Positions 27,701-36,440 of a stretch of 64,000 nt of DNA are shown piece after piece. Within the stretch, counting starts at the first letter, position 1. Each line of letters starts with the position of its first letter. A model generated the notes under the pieces. It saw only the letters and a program-made list of their open reading frames with translations. It was not told where the DNA came from and did not search any database. The translations under genes were made by a program, and so were the position numbers. Source of the DNA: an uncultured Prevotellaceae bacterium (GTDB lineage Bacteria; Bacteroidota; Bacteroidia; Bacteroidales; Bacteroidaceae). The DNA lies in assembly GCA_902776195.1 (NCBI GenBank), contig CACYPF010000006.1, forward strand, positions 124,001 through 188,000, given 5' to 3'.

Positions 27701-30700
27701 ATAGTCGAATACCACTTCCGTATTGACCAAGTGAGCCAGATGATGGTTGAAGAACGACATCTTCGTCGACAGGGGGATTACGCCTGTTGGGTCGTATGTC
27801 AGCGTACGGTTCTCCGTCTGATAGCTCACCCCGTTCTGATGTACTATCTTTGCCCAGATGTTATGTTTGCTGCCTTTGGTAGGATTGGGCAGCACGCAGT
27901 CAGCCTTCCATTCGCCATTGCTGTTGATCACTGTCTTACCAATAGGCTGGTCACCGTCCATCACCGTCACAGCCTGATAGGGAATGTTCTCTCTGTAGGC
28001 TGCGGCATAGCTGGCTCTTCTCGATGCTGCCACCTCTTCTGCTTCCTCAGAAATATACATGGCTGTGCCACTTGCCTTGAAAGTGGGGGTGATAATCAGT
28101 TCTGGCACTTTGATGCCCGACTTACTTACCGACAGTGTGTTCGTCTCCAAGATCTCATGGTACTCTTTACCGTTGAGCGTGTACGTGAGGTAAGCCTCAG
28201 GGATGAAGGCACCTGCCTCCAGACACGTCATAGCCAGCGACATGGTACCGCCCTCCTCGATGCTCGGCCAGTCGGCTGTCAGCTTACGTGTTACGGGGTT
28301 CCATTCTGAGTCTGCCTTTGTTGAGACTAGAGATGAGTTGTTATGGAATCCTACATTCTCATGCTTCATCGCCTCCTCATACGTACCAACGTCATTATAT
28401 GTAACGCCATCTGATCTGTAAGAGAAAGTGAACTGGCGGTAGCTGCGATAGGCAGAAGGCTCGCTCAGACCTTTGGGTATATAGACCTCCAGTTTGCAGT
28501 TGGTAGGATAGTCCGACTCCTTATTCTTTTTTAAATATTTCTCGTAAAGTCCCTCGAAGGCAACCTTCACTTTGATGCCTGCGCCGAATCCTACAGAGGC
28601 TGTAGAGTTGCCGAAGGTAGCACGACGCTCCGTCAGGTTCGTGTTCAGCTGAGTCATGGTGAGTGGTACTTTCTCGAACTCGACATCTTTAATGGTGCCA
28701 TCACTTACCGTCACCGACTGGGCAGCGTAGTCTTTGTCTGCCGTATACAGCTCCAGTTGGTTCTTATTGCTCAGACTCGTAAACTGTGCTCCCTGTGACA
28801 TCACCACCACATAGTAGTTGCCAGCAGGAAGTCCCTTGATATCTTGCGTCTTATAGTCGCCAAACGGTTGTTTCTTTACCAGTTCGCCCGTCTCTTCCTT
28901 GAAGATGAGGAAGGCTGGTCTGATGCTCTCTGACCGTTGATAGGCGACACTGATATGTCCACGCTCCACCACAGGAAGCGTTACATTGACGGTACCTGAC
29001 TCATTGACGACACCTTCTATGTCAACAGGTTCCACGAGGTTGTTGGCACTGCTGGCACTGATGCGTACTCTCGTGCCCTGTGGCAGTTTCTCATAAAGGG
29101 CAAAGAGAGGATAGTTGAAGAGATACTTCTCTATCTTCTTACCCGTGGTCACATTGGTCAGTGTGTACTCCATGCTGCGCTCGTCGCTATAGCCGTCTTC
29201 CACCGTTGGCTGTTCACCTTCATGAACAGCAGCCTGCCAGGTGTGTCCTACCTTGATGACAGTGCCATCAGCAGCAATGAACGCCCTGCGGAAGTCGGTG
29301 CTGTCGTTCAGGTTTGCGATAAAGCTGATAGCTCCATACTGTAGGGTATTGACGGTGATGGTGCTCATTCCCTTAACGACCTCTCCTGTCGCATTACCGT
29401 AATTGTCGGAAGTCAGCACGGTGGCAACACCCGACTCGCCCGACTTCAACAACTGCACCACCTGTACGGTAGCTTTGTTGATGCCATTCTTCGTGAGGGA
29501 GTCAACCACTGCCACATGGATGGTGGTGGTGCTCAGTGGCTGCAGTTCGATCACCGTTTTGTCACTGCTGCCATCAGGAGCTACGACGATATCGAAGGTA
29601 TCAGGCAACTCATACTTCATGGCAAGTTCCCTTTCGAAAGTCAGCACACTCTTCACTGTCTCGTTATCAAGTGTGTTGTTAAGTGTGTTGCCCCTCTTCA
29701 AGAATGTCTTTTCACTGTTGAGCCAAACGTTTGAATAGAGCAGCTCGTCAACTGGCTGTCCGTCAGCAGCGAGACTGAGCTGGATGGTATGCGTATTCCT
29801 CAGCGATTCAAAAGTGACCGTCTTACTGTCTTTCTCAATATACACATTGGCTATTTTGCCTACCTCTGCACCGCTATGGCTTCGCAATACAACGTCGTAG
29901 GTGGCGTTGATAGGCAGATAACGGAACTCATAGGTGTTACGCTCGTCCACCAACAGTGTCTGTGTGATGCCACTCTGCTGACTGGTCAGGTCGAGGTACA
30001 TTCCCTTATACTTTGCCAACTGTGTAGCATCCTCCTTTGCAAGCATGTTCACCGTGATGTTGGCATAGTCACTCTCGATGGCGAGGATGTTATAGATGTT
30101 CCAGTGTTCATCGGCCTTATAGAGAGGGATGGCAGCTTCCGGTACGCGTACCGTCATGTTCTGACAGTCGGGGAAGGCAGTTCCCCACTCATACTCACCT
30201 GTTGTTCTATTATAGTATAAATCGCCATTCGTCGGAGGGGTCATGGCATAGAGAACCAGTGTTTGCAGGTTACTGCACTGGAAAGCATTACGCTTCAACT
30301 CCTTGATGGTTGCCGGCAACAGTACTTCCTGCAGTGTCGTCGTGGGGCGGGGCTCATTACTATTGTAATAAAGAGTGGCCTCTGCCTTGGTAGCATTGCT
30401 GCGGGAGAGATCCCATACTTCCAGATTGGAGAAACTATTCAGACTGACCCTTGCACCAGAGTATTGGTCAATGTCTTTTCTGGCAAGGATGTATTTCTTC
30501 ACTTTCGGACCGTCGTCTGAGGAATTGAAGCCTTGCGGATAGCCATAATAGTCTTCTATCAGCAGTCCTTCGTCAGGATACCATGCGCCATAGCCTGGCT
30601 GTTCGGCGGCGGGAGGTGTCGGGTCGTACTCGAAGTAACCCTCTATATCTACATCGTAGTCGGGCATGGTGTACTCAAAAGAAAGATAGCCATTGGTAAA

Positions 30701-31018
30701 TTTTGCGGGCTGTGTATCTCCGTTGATGGTCCAAGAACCTTTATAATAATTAGGTAAATCTCTGACATCCGTATCAGTACCGACTGAGATGTAGAATCTC
30801 TGTCCTACAGGCACTTGTAAGTCGATGTCAATGGTGTCACTGCGCTGACCATGATCGACCCATCTCCCTGTTACCTCGTCTCTCTTTGACCAATATGCCT
30901 TGGTAATGAACTTCCCTTCGGGCTTTGTCTTCACCCTCAGGCGGCGTGTCGCCGTTGTCTGTGCCGTCACACTGAGTGCTATGAGACACAACAGACATAT
31001 ACTAATAAACTTCTTCAT
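24749..31018 (-). CDS. Very large secreted mosaic protein (2089 aa) with leucine-rich, carboxypeptidase-regulatory-like and FN3-associated modules
   Basis: The signal peptide ends ALSVTAQ. About 220-300 is a short BspA-type leucine-rich segment (LQEVLLPATIKELKRNAFQCSNLQTLVL). About 320-1190 is a chain of beta modules. About 1190-1605 is helical and Lys/Glu-rich, with two hydrophobic stretches (about 1477-1500 and 1530-1583); its DNA is more AT-rich than the flanks. About 1608-1630 is a Cys cluster (CEEKNNCKKTGDCPKCKNKG) leading into a Pro/Lys linker. About 1648-1745 is a carboxypeptidase-regulatory-like module (DPSGFVYEGVESNRLEGA, EYGWMVPTGLWQVKYEKEGY) of a type also seen in Firmicutes surface proteins. 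About 1975-2040 is a chitobiase/FN3-associated module. The tail ends KGVYIRNGKKIVVK. Function unknown; adhesion is the likely guess. Second gene of a BspA operon. Confidence 0.75.
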   Translation of the reverse strand: MKKFISICLLCLIALSVTAQTTATRRLRVKTKPEGKFITKAYWSKRDEVTGRWVDHGQRSDTIDIDLQVPVGQRFYISVGTDTDVRDLPNYYKGSWTINGDTQPAKFTNGYLSFEYTMPDYDVDIEGYFEYDPTPPAAEQPGYGAWYPDEGLLIEDYYGYPQGFNSSDDGPKVKKYILARKDIDQYSGARVSLNSFSNLEVWDLSRSNATKAEATLYYNSNEPRPTTTLQEVLLPATIKELKRNAFQCSNLQTLVLYAMTPPTNGDLYYNRTTGEYEWGTAFPDCQNMTVRVPEAAIPLYKADEHWNIYNILAIESDYANITVNMLAKEDATQLAKYKGMYLDLTSQQSGITQTLLVDERNTYEFRYLPINATYDVVLRSHSGAEVGKIANVYIEKDSKTVTFESLRNTHTIQLSLAADGQPVDELLYSNVWLNSEKTFLKRGNTLNNTLDNETVKSVLTFERELAMKYELPDTFDIVVAPDGSSDKTVIELQPLSTTTIHVAVVDSLTKNGINKATVQVVQLLKSGESGVATVLTSDNYGNATGEVVKGMSTITVNTLQYGAISFIANLNDSTDFRRAFIAADGTVIKVGHTWQAAVHEGEQPTVEDGYSDERSMEYTLTNVTTGKKIEKYLFNYPLFALYEKLPQGTRVRISASSANNLVEPVDIEGVVNESGTVNVTLPVVERGHISVAYQRSESIRPAFLIFKEETGELVKKQPFGDYKTQDIKGLPAGNYYVVVMSQGAQFTSLSNKNQLELYTADKDYAAQSVTVSDGTIKDVEFEKVPLTMTQLNTNLTERRATFGNSTASVGFGAGIKVKVAFEGLYEKYLKKNKESDYPTNCKLEVYIPKGLSEPSAYRSYRQFTFSYRSDGVTYNDVGTYEEAMKHENVGFHNNSSLVSTKADSEWNPVTRKLTADWPSIEEGGTMSLAMTCLEAGAFIPEAYLTYTLNGKEYHEILETNTLSVSKSGIKVPELIITPTFKASGTAMYISEEAEEVAASRRASYAAAYRENIPYQAVTVMDGDQPIGKTVINSNGEWKADCVLPNPTKGSKHNIWAKIVHQNGVSYQTENRTLTYDPTGVIPLSTKMSFFNHHLAHLVNTEVVFDYVDNRAYPASYGFSNQEGYNTDFTFEVNLSDNSPEKVYAVAVYIGTDGPDAEERVTMAHYNERKNRWIAYEKFNTRSLPKTVMVEPYYYKDSIGSRAEFDKSFQYYDLMQEEMDPVLEKLLARSKSLLEEARIASENNVPFDATEYETLQREINQRLGIVIDNDNTPVDVDKALEDADQFLKENADLANLKEEMKKTFSKALNQLGEITKGINFETAQGMTAESLEKDGYNSIDMDDGSKIYFLLSNPENVIIVNLEKNLKITVSLDNIPSATRRSSTGSTILSLSNELLDLANKIGTALDNIGGAVGLWSEGAEATIKSLEIAVEAERKTWESLPTLKWVLTAMKLELAKDSKAACDWISKNLKYISKLGFAVSVASLAKDAATFGEMIGNSYGMNAGIQEYFKSHPECDNREIRFRAAELADETASQFILLMSTAITSLHLSYVSLFGATNPATAAPAVASFAATAASTLASLYGSYVFMEDYKNEYTFVENMSNLLMRKCEEKNNCKKTGDCPKCKNKGNCPEWPKRPKEPKYPETDPTLDPSGFVYEGVESNRLEGATTTVFYKTTVKNIFGEDEDKVTMWDAENYDQVNPQVTDENGEYGWMVPTGLWQVKYEKEGYQTEYSDWLPVPPPQLDVNQGMKQLSRPVVNDVKATQTGVQVSFDKYMLASTLTSSNIVVMKDGNVMAGTVELIDAEGLSEESKLTQKVRFVPTEKLTIGGKILLTVKGTVESYANVQMGDVFSQEFTVKETVEQIQTPETANVIYGEGYEMTIQALPGAAAAGKKVNVKVLGEMVASVNATELTLNSEGKASLIITGEAQGTTAVVLQMADDPDVTATTVVQVRDALGFVCPMPESNYAPSQAYPEGIEIELSCELPEATILYTLDGSCPCSTGNDVRTYSSPILLTSNLVIKAVASAPGYVDSDIVELSFKIDDGTGMVVVEKRHVTNNNATYTLSGVNVGKRQNLPKGVYIRNGKKIVVK

Positions 31019-31048
31019 AGCTCTTTATATACTAATAAGGTGTATGAT

Positions 31049-34000
31049 TCACTTGATATATTTCTTACCGTTCACGATATTGATGCCTCGCTGTGGCTCG
31101 CTCAGACGGTGTCCACTGAGGTTGAAGATGGCATCAGACCTCATTGGCTGAGCTGTTTCCACTTCAGTGACAGCAGTAGCTTCTGCATTACCGATGGCAA
31201 TGATGAAACGGGTTGAGAGGGTAGCGGGATTGCTGACAGTGAAGGTATAGGGCTCACTGAGCAAGGTACGGGTGTGCTCATCATTGTCGATAAGCCATAT
31301 TTCTTCCGTTGATGTTCCTTTGGTGGTCATGGAGAGGGTATAAGTTCCTGCCTCAGCCACCTCCATACCCAGTTGTACGATGCCGTTACCCAAGGGACGC
31401 TCATTGATGTCGTAGGCAACTCCTTCTCCTTTGGTGAAGATGGCGTTGACGGCTCCTTCGCTGTCATTCATCTTTGGAGCATCGCGTCCGATGTCATAGC
31501 GCAGAGTTGCCTCAGGGTTGATGACGAAACGGGTACGGTCTAACTGCACCGTCTCACCCTCGCCACCCTGTTGTGTCAACAGCAGGTTATACACCATACG
31601 GCGGCTGTTCTTATCGGCTCGGCGCAATGCCATGCGGCTATTGGCGGTCTCGCCTTTCGTGAACGTCTTCACATGCTGACGGCGGGTAGCCTCGAAGGTG
31701 ATGTCGTTCACACCGTCGGGTACCTGGACAAAGAAGCCTATCAGCGGGTCAAGCACTTCCTCATCATCCAGTGCGCTGAAGGCTTTCCAGCGTGTAGAAT
31801 ACGAATAGGTGGACTTCTGATAGACCATGATGGGACCGTCATAGTCGACACCCCGGATGTCAAGGAAGGCAGGATAGGGCTGTCCGATAAAGTTCCAGTT
31901 GATGTTGTGTGCGAACTCGCCGGGATAGTGGTACAAAGGCAGGGTGACATCCTTGGCAGTGGTGAAGTAGTCAGTACCTCCGGCGTGAGACTTGAAGTGG
32001 ATGAAGTCCCAGTTTCTGGTCCATTGACCGTTCGTGTTGTAATATCCTGTCTGCTCACTCATGAAGTAGTAACCCTGTCCGGCTTTCAGTGTCTCGTCGT
32101 TTTTCACACGGATCCACGTCTTGTCAAAGTCACCACGGGCACGGGCAGCGCCATCGTAGCGGAACAGGGCAAACGAGGTGGCAGGCTTCTCGGGTACGAT
32201 ATCGCTGTACTTCACATCGAAGGGTAGGGTAAGACCCCACTGTCCTAACAGGTGGCAGCGCAGGTCTATCTGGTCGATGGTGGTCGTGCCTTGGTTGATA
32301 AAGGTCTGGAATTTATAGTCGGTAAACCAGTACTGTGCATCAATATCGTAAGTCATATTGAAATGGTCAGCCTGCAGCTTGGCTCCCTCTTCCACTCTCA
32401 AACATGGATGATGGTTGCTGGATGTTTCCTCATTATAACCCGATATATAGATGTAGTTGACGTCGTACTTGCCCTGCTGGATGGTGCTGTTCTTGTCAAC
32501 CACAGTCCTCCAGGTGATATTCAAGTCCTTGGCAGCGGCATCTTTTAAAGCCAGGATATTGTTCACGATGTTAAAGCCATCGTCGGCTTGGTAGAGGGAG
32601 ACTGACGGAGCCGGCACATAGAGATTCACCTTGCGGTCATAGTATGAGAAAACATTGCTCTTCCAATAGGGAGGTACCATTGCGCGGATAATCACGCTGT
32701 CCATCACCTCCTCAGCATTACCCATATCACCTAATATCAGTTCATCTATGGCTATCAGGGTGGAGGGCAGGTCGAGCACTCTCAGCTTTTTGCTGTAGAA
32801 GACACGGCTTCCGATGCTGGTCACTCCTTCGGGCACCACCACCTTCTCATACTCGCCTCCGTTGAAGGCATAGCTGGCTATTCTTCGTAGGGTGGAAGGA
32901 AGTTTCACTTCAGCTAATGGAACACCTCGGAATGCAAACGCCCCAATATAGGTCACTCCTTCAGGAATGTCGATGTGCGTAAACTTTGCTTCATCAAAAG
33001 TAGAACGTTCTATGATCTTTACTGTAGATGGAATATTGACCGATTCCAACGGAGTTTTATAAAACGTGCCATTGAGTGTGCGGATACCTTCCGGCAGTCT
33101 GATGCTTTTGAGTGACGTGCAATGTGCGAAAGCGTCACCGCCGATACTGTCTACTGTCTCAGGGATAGTGACCTTTTGCAGGTTCTCACACCAGTAGAAA
33201 GTGCCCTTAGGAATCATTGTCAGATGAGAGGGCCACTCCACCTCTTCTATCTTACTGTCATAGAAGACCCCTTCCCCTACCTCCTTGACATGATTGGGGA
33301 AGGCGACCTTTTTGATGGCTGTCGTATATTCGAAAGCTCCATCCCGGACGGCTGTCACGGTGGTAGGCAGTTCGATACTGGGAATAGCAGTACCAGAGAA
33401 GAAATATTTAGGAATCTCCGTCAGATCCTGGGGCAGACGCACGGTAGTGAGGTTGTAGCAGTGCCACAGGGTGGAAGTGCCTATCTCTGATGCGTCTTTC
33501 AGTCCGTCGGGAAAGGTGAAGGTGGTGAGCTTCTCACACTCACCGAAGATAGCGTCACCTTGTAGTTTCACTCCTGCGGGCAAGGTAAATGTCTCCAAAG
33601 CGGTACCACGGAAGGCTCCTTCCTTGATGATTGCCAGCTGACTGGGTAGTTTCACCTCTGACAGTTGGGAACATCCGCGGAAAATACCCTCGTCTAAAGT
33701 CGTCACTCCGTCTGGGATGGTGATGCTCTTTAATAAAGGACAGTTGTAAAAACAGCGGTTCCCGATGGAAGTAACCCTTGTGGGAAGAGTAATGCTCGCC
33801 AACAGCGGACAGCCTTGGAACGCATAACTGCCGATGGAGGTCACCGTCTCGGGAATATCCACCTGTTCTAAGACGGGACATTCGTAGAACATCCCTTCTG
33901 GTATCGCCGTCAGGTTAGGGGGCATCACGATGGTTGTCAGCACCTTACTGCTACGCAATACGTATTTGTGAAGCTCAGTGGCTGTTTGTGGCAACACCAC

Positions 34001-34312
34001 TTTCTGCACTAATTTGGTATAGCCGAGTTCCACCACTTTGGCACTCTCGGCATCTATCCCTCCCACGTCAAGCAGGGTAAGGTTTGTCAGTTGATTACGG
34101 ATGACCAGACAGTCATCGTAATTCATCGCACCAGTCACCGTCAGTTCGGTGACATCACTTAGCTCACCAATTTCCTCTATCTGCTCCTGAATCTTCACGA
34201 ACAGCGTGCCGGCATCTTCACAATGTACCGTCACCTTGAGTCCTAACTGAGCCATCGACATCGTCAACGTTGTCATCCAGACAACAATGGTTGTAAGTAG
34301 TCTTTTGTTCAT
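31049..34312 (-). CDS. BspA-family leucine-rich-repeat surface protein
   Basis: 1087 aa. The signal peptide ends TLTMSMAQ. From about residue 90 to 560 there are some 18-20 LRR_5 repeats of the BspA/Treponema pallidum type (SIGSYAFQGCPLLASITLPTRV style). Between about 570 and 880 is a beta-rich region (SVSLYQADDGFNIVNNILAL; DYDGPIMVYQKSTYSYS). The tail ends RGINIVNGKKYIK, resembling a short type IX-like sorting tail. BspA proteins bind fibronectin or other host or bacterial surfaces. The gene lies 30 bp before the 2089-aa gene and is led by a strong -7 element and palindrome. Confidence 0.88.
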   Translation of the reverse strand: MNKRLLTTIVVWMTTLTMSMAQLGLKVTVHCEDAGTLFVKIQEQIEEIGELSDVTELTVTGAMNYDDCLVIRNQLTNLTLLDVGGIDAESAKVVELGYTKLVQKVVLPQTATELHKYVLRSSKVLTTIVMPPNLTAIPEGMFYECPVLEQVDIPETVTSIGSYAFQGCPLLASITLPTRVTSIGNRCFYNCPLLKSITIPDGVTTLDEGIFRGCSQLSEVKLPSQLAIIKEGAFRGTALETFTLPAGVKLQGDAIFGECEKLTTFTFPDGLKDASEIGTSTLWHCYNLTTVRLPQDLTEIPKYFFSGTAIPSIELPTTVTAVRDGAFEYTTAIKKVAFPNHVKEVGEGVFYDSKIEEVEWPSHLTMIPKGTFYWCENLQKVTIPETVDSIGGDAFAHCTSLKSIRLPEGIRTLNGTFYKTPLESVNIPSTVKIIERSTFDEAKFTHIDIPEGVTYIGAFAFRGVPLAEVKLPSTLRRIASYAFNGGEYEKVVVPEGVTSIGSRVFYSKKLRVLDLPSTLIAIDELILGDMGNAEEVMDSVIIRAMVPPYWKSNVFSYYDRKVNLYVPAPSVSLYQADDGFNIVNNILALKDAAAKDLNITWRTVVDKNSTIQQGKYDVNYIYISGYNEETSSNHHPCLRVEEGAKLQADHFNMTYDIDAQYWFTDYKFQTFINQGTTTIDQIDLRCHLLGQWGLTLPFDVKYSDIVPEKPATSFALFRYDGAARARGDFDKTWIRVKNDETLKAGQGYYFMSEQTGYYNTNGQWTRNWDFIHFKSHAGGTDYFTTAKDVTLPLYHYPGEFAHNINWNFIGQPYPAFLDIRGVDYDGPIMVYQKSTYSYSTRWKAFSALDDEEVLDPLIGFFVQVPDGVNDITFEATRRQHVKTFTKGETANSRMALRRADKNSRRMVYNLLLTQQGGEGETVQLDRTRFVINPEATLRYDIGRDAPKMNDSEGAVNAIFTKGEGVAYDINERPLGNGIVQLGMEVAEAGTYTLSMTTKGTSTEEIWLIDNDEHTRTLLSEPYTFTVSNPATLSTRFIIAIGNAEATAVTEVETAQPMRSDAIFNLSGHRLSEPQRGINIVNGKKYIK

Positions 34313-34352
34313 AGATGTAATGGTTTTTAAATGTTAAGGATAATATTTTTGA

Positions 34353-34360
34353 CAAATATA
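34353..34360 (-). promoter_or_regulatory. -7 element (TATATTTG) of the BspA operon
   Basis: TATATTTG on the minus strand, 40 bp before the start at 34312. The palindrome 34381-34435 lies 20-75 bp upstream of it. Confidence 0.7.
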
Positions 34361-34380
34361 GAGAAAAGGAATGGAAAAAG

Positions 34381-34435
34381 GACTAACAATTTGCAAAATC
34401 GACTAACAATTTGCAAAATTTGCAAATTGTTAGTC
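34381..34435. promoter_or_regulatory. Direct plus inverted repeats upstream of the BspA operon (probable operator)
   Basis: GACTAACAATTTGCAAA occurs at 34381 and again at 34401 (20-bp period), and its exact reverse complement lies at 34419-34435. The last two form a perfect 17-bp inverted repeat with one base between. It sits upstream of the -7 element, where a regulator could bind, and between divergent transcription units (BspA operon and tRNA-Gln). Confidence 0.8.
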
Positions 34436-34498
34436 AAGAGTCTTCAACACCCTGTGTTAGTTTTTGCCTAAAAATTTGGCAGGAATCTAATTTTTTCC

Positions 34499-34506
34499 TA
34501 TCTTTG
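34499..34506 (+). promoter_or_regulatory. -7 element (TATCTTTG) of tRNA-Gln
   Basis: TATCTTTG, 22 bp before the tRNA 5' end; the same arrangement precedes the tRNA-Leu gene. Confidence 0.65.
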
Positions 34507-34528
34507 CACCCGCTAACAGCATTTTGGG

Positions 34529-34599
34529 TGTCCAATGGTGTAATGGTAGCACAACAGGTTTTGGTTCTGTTTGTGGTGGTTCGAATCCGCCTTGGACAA
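34529..34599 (+). tRNA. tRNA-Gln (anticodon TTG)
   Basis: Acceptor arms TGTCCAA (34529-34535) and TTGGACA (34592-34598) pair fully. The D arm is GGTGTAATGGTAGCAC-like, the anticodon loop reads TTTTGGT with TTG, and the T arm has GGTTCGAATCC. No CCA is encoded. argS begins 65 bp downstream. Confidence 0.95.
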
Positions 34600-34664
34600 C
34601 TTCCTTAAGAATCATCCGCATATACCATGTGGATGATTTCATGATTAAATAGGTATACCGAAAG

Positions 34665-36440
34665 ATGAAGATTGAAGCGCAAATCATGAATGCCGCCATC
34701 GGGGCAGTGAAAGCCTTGTATGGTCAGGAGGTACCTGAGAAGATGGTACAGTTGCAGAAGACACGCAGTGAGTTCGAGGGTAACCTGACACTCGTCGTTT
34801 TCCCTTTTTTGAAGATTTCCAAGAAGAGTCCTGAGCAGACCGCACAGGAGATAGGACAGTATCTGACTGACCATTGTGAGGCTGTCGCCTCTTACAATGT
34901 GGTGAAGGGTTTCCTGAACCTGGTTGTGGCTCCGCAGGCATGGCTCTCCCTGCTCACCGATATCGACGCGGACGAGCAGTATGGTCATAAGCAGGCTACT
35001 GAGGAGAGTCCACTGGTGATGATAGAGTATTCTTCCCCCAACACCAATAAACCGCTCCATCTGGGTCATGTGCGCAACAACCTGCTGGGCTGGTCGCTGG
35101 CGCAGATCATGCAGGCGAACGGCAATAAGGTGGTGAAGACGAATATCGTCAACGACCGTGGTATTCATATCTGTAAGTCGATGCTCGCCTGGTTGAAGTG
35201 GGGTAATGGTGAGACTCCCGAGACCAGTGGTAAGAAGGGTGATCATCTCATCGGTGACTATTATGTGGCTTTCGACAAGCATTACCGGGAGGAGGTCAAA
35301 CAACTCATGGCTCAGGGGATGGACGAGGAGAAGGCAAAACAGGAGGCTCCCCTCATCAAAGAGGCGCATGAGATGCTGGTCAAATGGGAAAACAATGACC
35401 CTGAGGTGCGTGCCTTGTGGGAGAAGATGAATAACTGGGTATATGCCGGTTTCGACGAGACATACCGGAAGATGGGTGTGTCATTCGATAAGATATATTA
35501 TGAGAGTCAGACGTATCTGAAAGGTAAGGCAAAGGTAGAGGAGGGTCTTGCCAAAGGACTCTTCGAGCGTCATGCCGACAACTCCGTATGGGCTGACCTC
35601 ACCAATGAGGGTCTTGACCAGAAACTGCTGCTGCGCTCGGATGGTACCTCTGTCTATATGACACAGGATATCGGAACGGCGGAGATGCGTTTCCAGGACT
35701 ATCCCATCGACAAGATGATCTATGTGGTGGGCAACGAACAGAACTACCACTTCCAGGTGCTCTCTATCCTCCTTGACCGTCTGGGCTTCAAGTGGGGTAA
35801 GGAACTGGTGCATTTCTCTTATGGTATGGTGGAACTGCCGAATGGTAAGATGAAGTCGCGCGAGGGAACCGTGGTGGATGCCGACGACCTGATGGAACTG
35901 ATGGTCAGCGATGCCCTGAAGGCTGCCGACGAGGCAGGAAAGAATGCCGACCTGTCGGAGGCTGAGAAACTGGAGATTGCCCGTATCGTGGGCATGGGTG
36001 CCTTGAAATATTTCATCCTCAAGGTGGATGCCCGTAAGAACATGCTCTTCAACCCCGAGGAGTCGATAGACTTCAATGGTAATACAGGACCTTTCATCCA
36101 GTATACTTATGCCCGTATCCGCAGCATCCTGCGCAAGACAACTATAGCTCCTATAGTCCCTATAGTCCCTATATCAGACAAAGAGATAGAACTTATCCAG
36201 AAGATGAGCGAGTATCCTGCTGTCGTGGAGCAGGCTGGCAAGGATTATTCCCCCAGCGGCATCGCTAACTACTGCTACGAGCTGACGAAGATTTTCAACC
36301 AGTTCTATCACGACTTCAGCATTCTTAACGAGCCTGATGAGCAGAAACGACAGGTACGTCTTGTCCTAGCTCGTAATGTGGCAAAAGTGATAAAGAATGG
36401 TATGTCGCTGCTGGGTATTGAGGTACCAGAGAGAATGTGA
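34665..36440 (+). CDS. argS: Arginyl-tRNA synthetase
   Basis: 591 aa, class I. An N-terminal Arg-S additional domain (1-100) is followed by SSPNTNKPLHLGHVRNN (HIGH-like, near residue 130), VGNEQNYHFQVL, the GKMKSREGT motif, and the C-terminal DALR anticodon domain. Between LRKTT and ISDKEIELIQ, around residues 493-504, a 9-bp repeat (CTATAGTCC type) encodes APIVPIVPIS, an in-frame insertion relative to the usual family spacing. The same nonamer repeat recurs before argH. Confidence 0.97.
   Translation: MKIEAQIMNAAIGAVKALYGQEVPEKMVQLQKTRSEFEGNLTLVVFPFLKISKKSPEQTAQEIGQYLTDHCEAVASYNVVKGFLNLVVAPQAWLSLLTDIDADEQYGHKQATEESPLVMIEYSSPNTNKPLHLGHVRNNLLGWSLAQIMQANGNKVVKTNIVNDRGIHICKSMLAWLKWGNGETPETSGKKGDHLIGDYYVAFDKHYREEVKQLMAQGMDEEKAKQEAPLIKEAHEMLVKWENNDPEVRALWEKMNNWVYAGFDETYRKMGVSFDKIYYESQTYLKGKAKVEEGLAKGLFERHADNSVWADLTNEGLDQKLLLRSDGTSVYMTQDIGTAEMRFQDYPIDKMIYVVGNEQNYHFQVLSILLDRLGFKWGKELVHFSYGMVELPNGKMKSREGTVVDADDLMELMVSDALKAADEAGKNADLSEAEKLEIARIVGMGALKYFILKVDARKNMLFNPEESIDFNGNTGPFIQYTYARIRSILRKTTIAPIVPIVPISDKEIELIQKMSEYPAVVEQAGKDYSPSGIANYCYELTKIFNQFYHDFSILNEPDEQKRQVRLVLARNVAKVIKNGMSLLGIEVPERM
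36142..36177. repeat. Nine-bp CTATAG tandem repeat inside argS
   Basis: Units CTATAGCTC, CTATAGTCC, CTATAGTCC, CTATATCAG. Nine-base units keep the frame and give a repeating PIV peptide. A second array of the same family is at 41011-41055. Confidence 0.85.

Noticed and set aside
34529-34599. Integration site with att repeats near tRNA-Gln
   Set aside because: No integrase and no repeat of the tRNA 3' end were found; the repeats upstream belong to the BspA operator.
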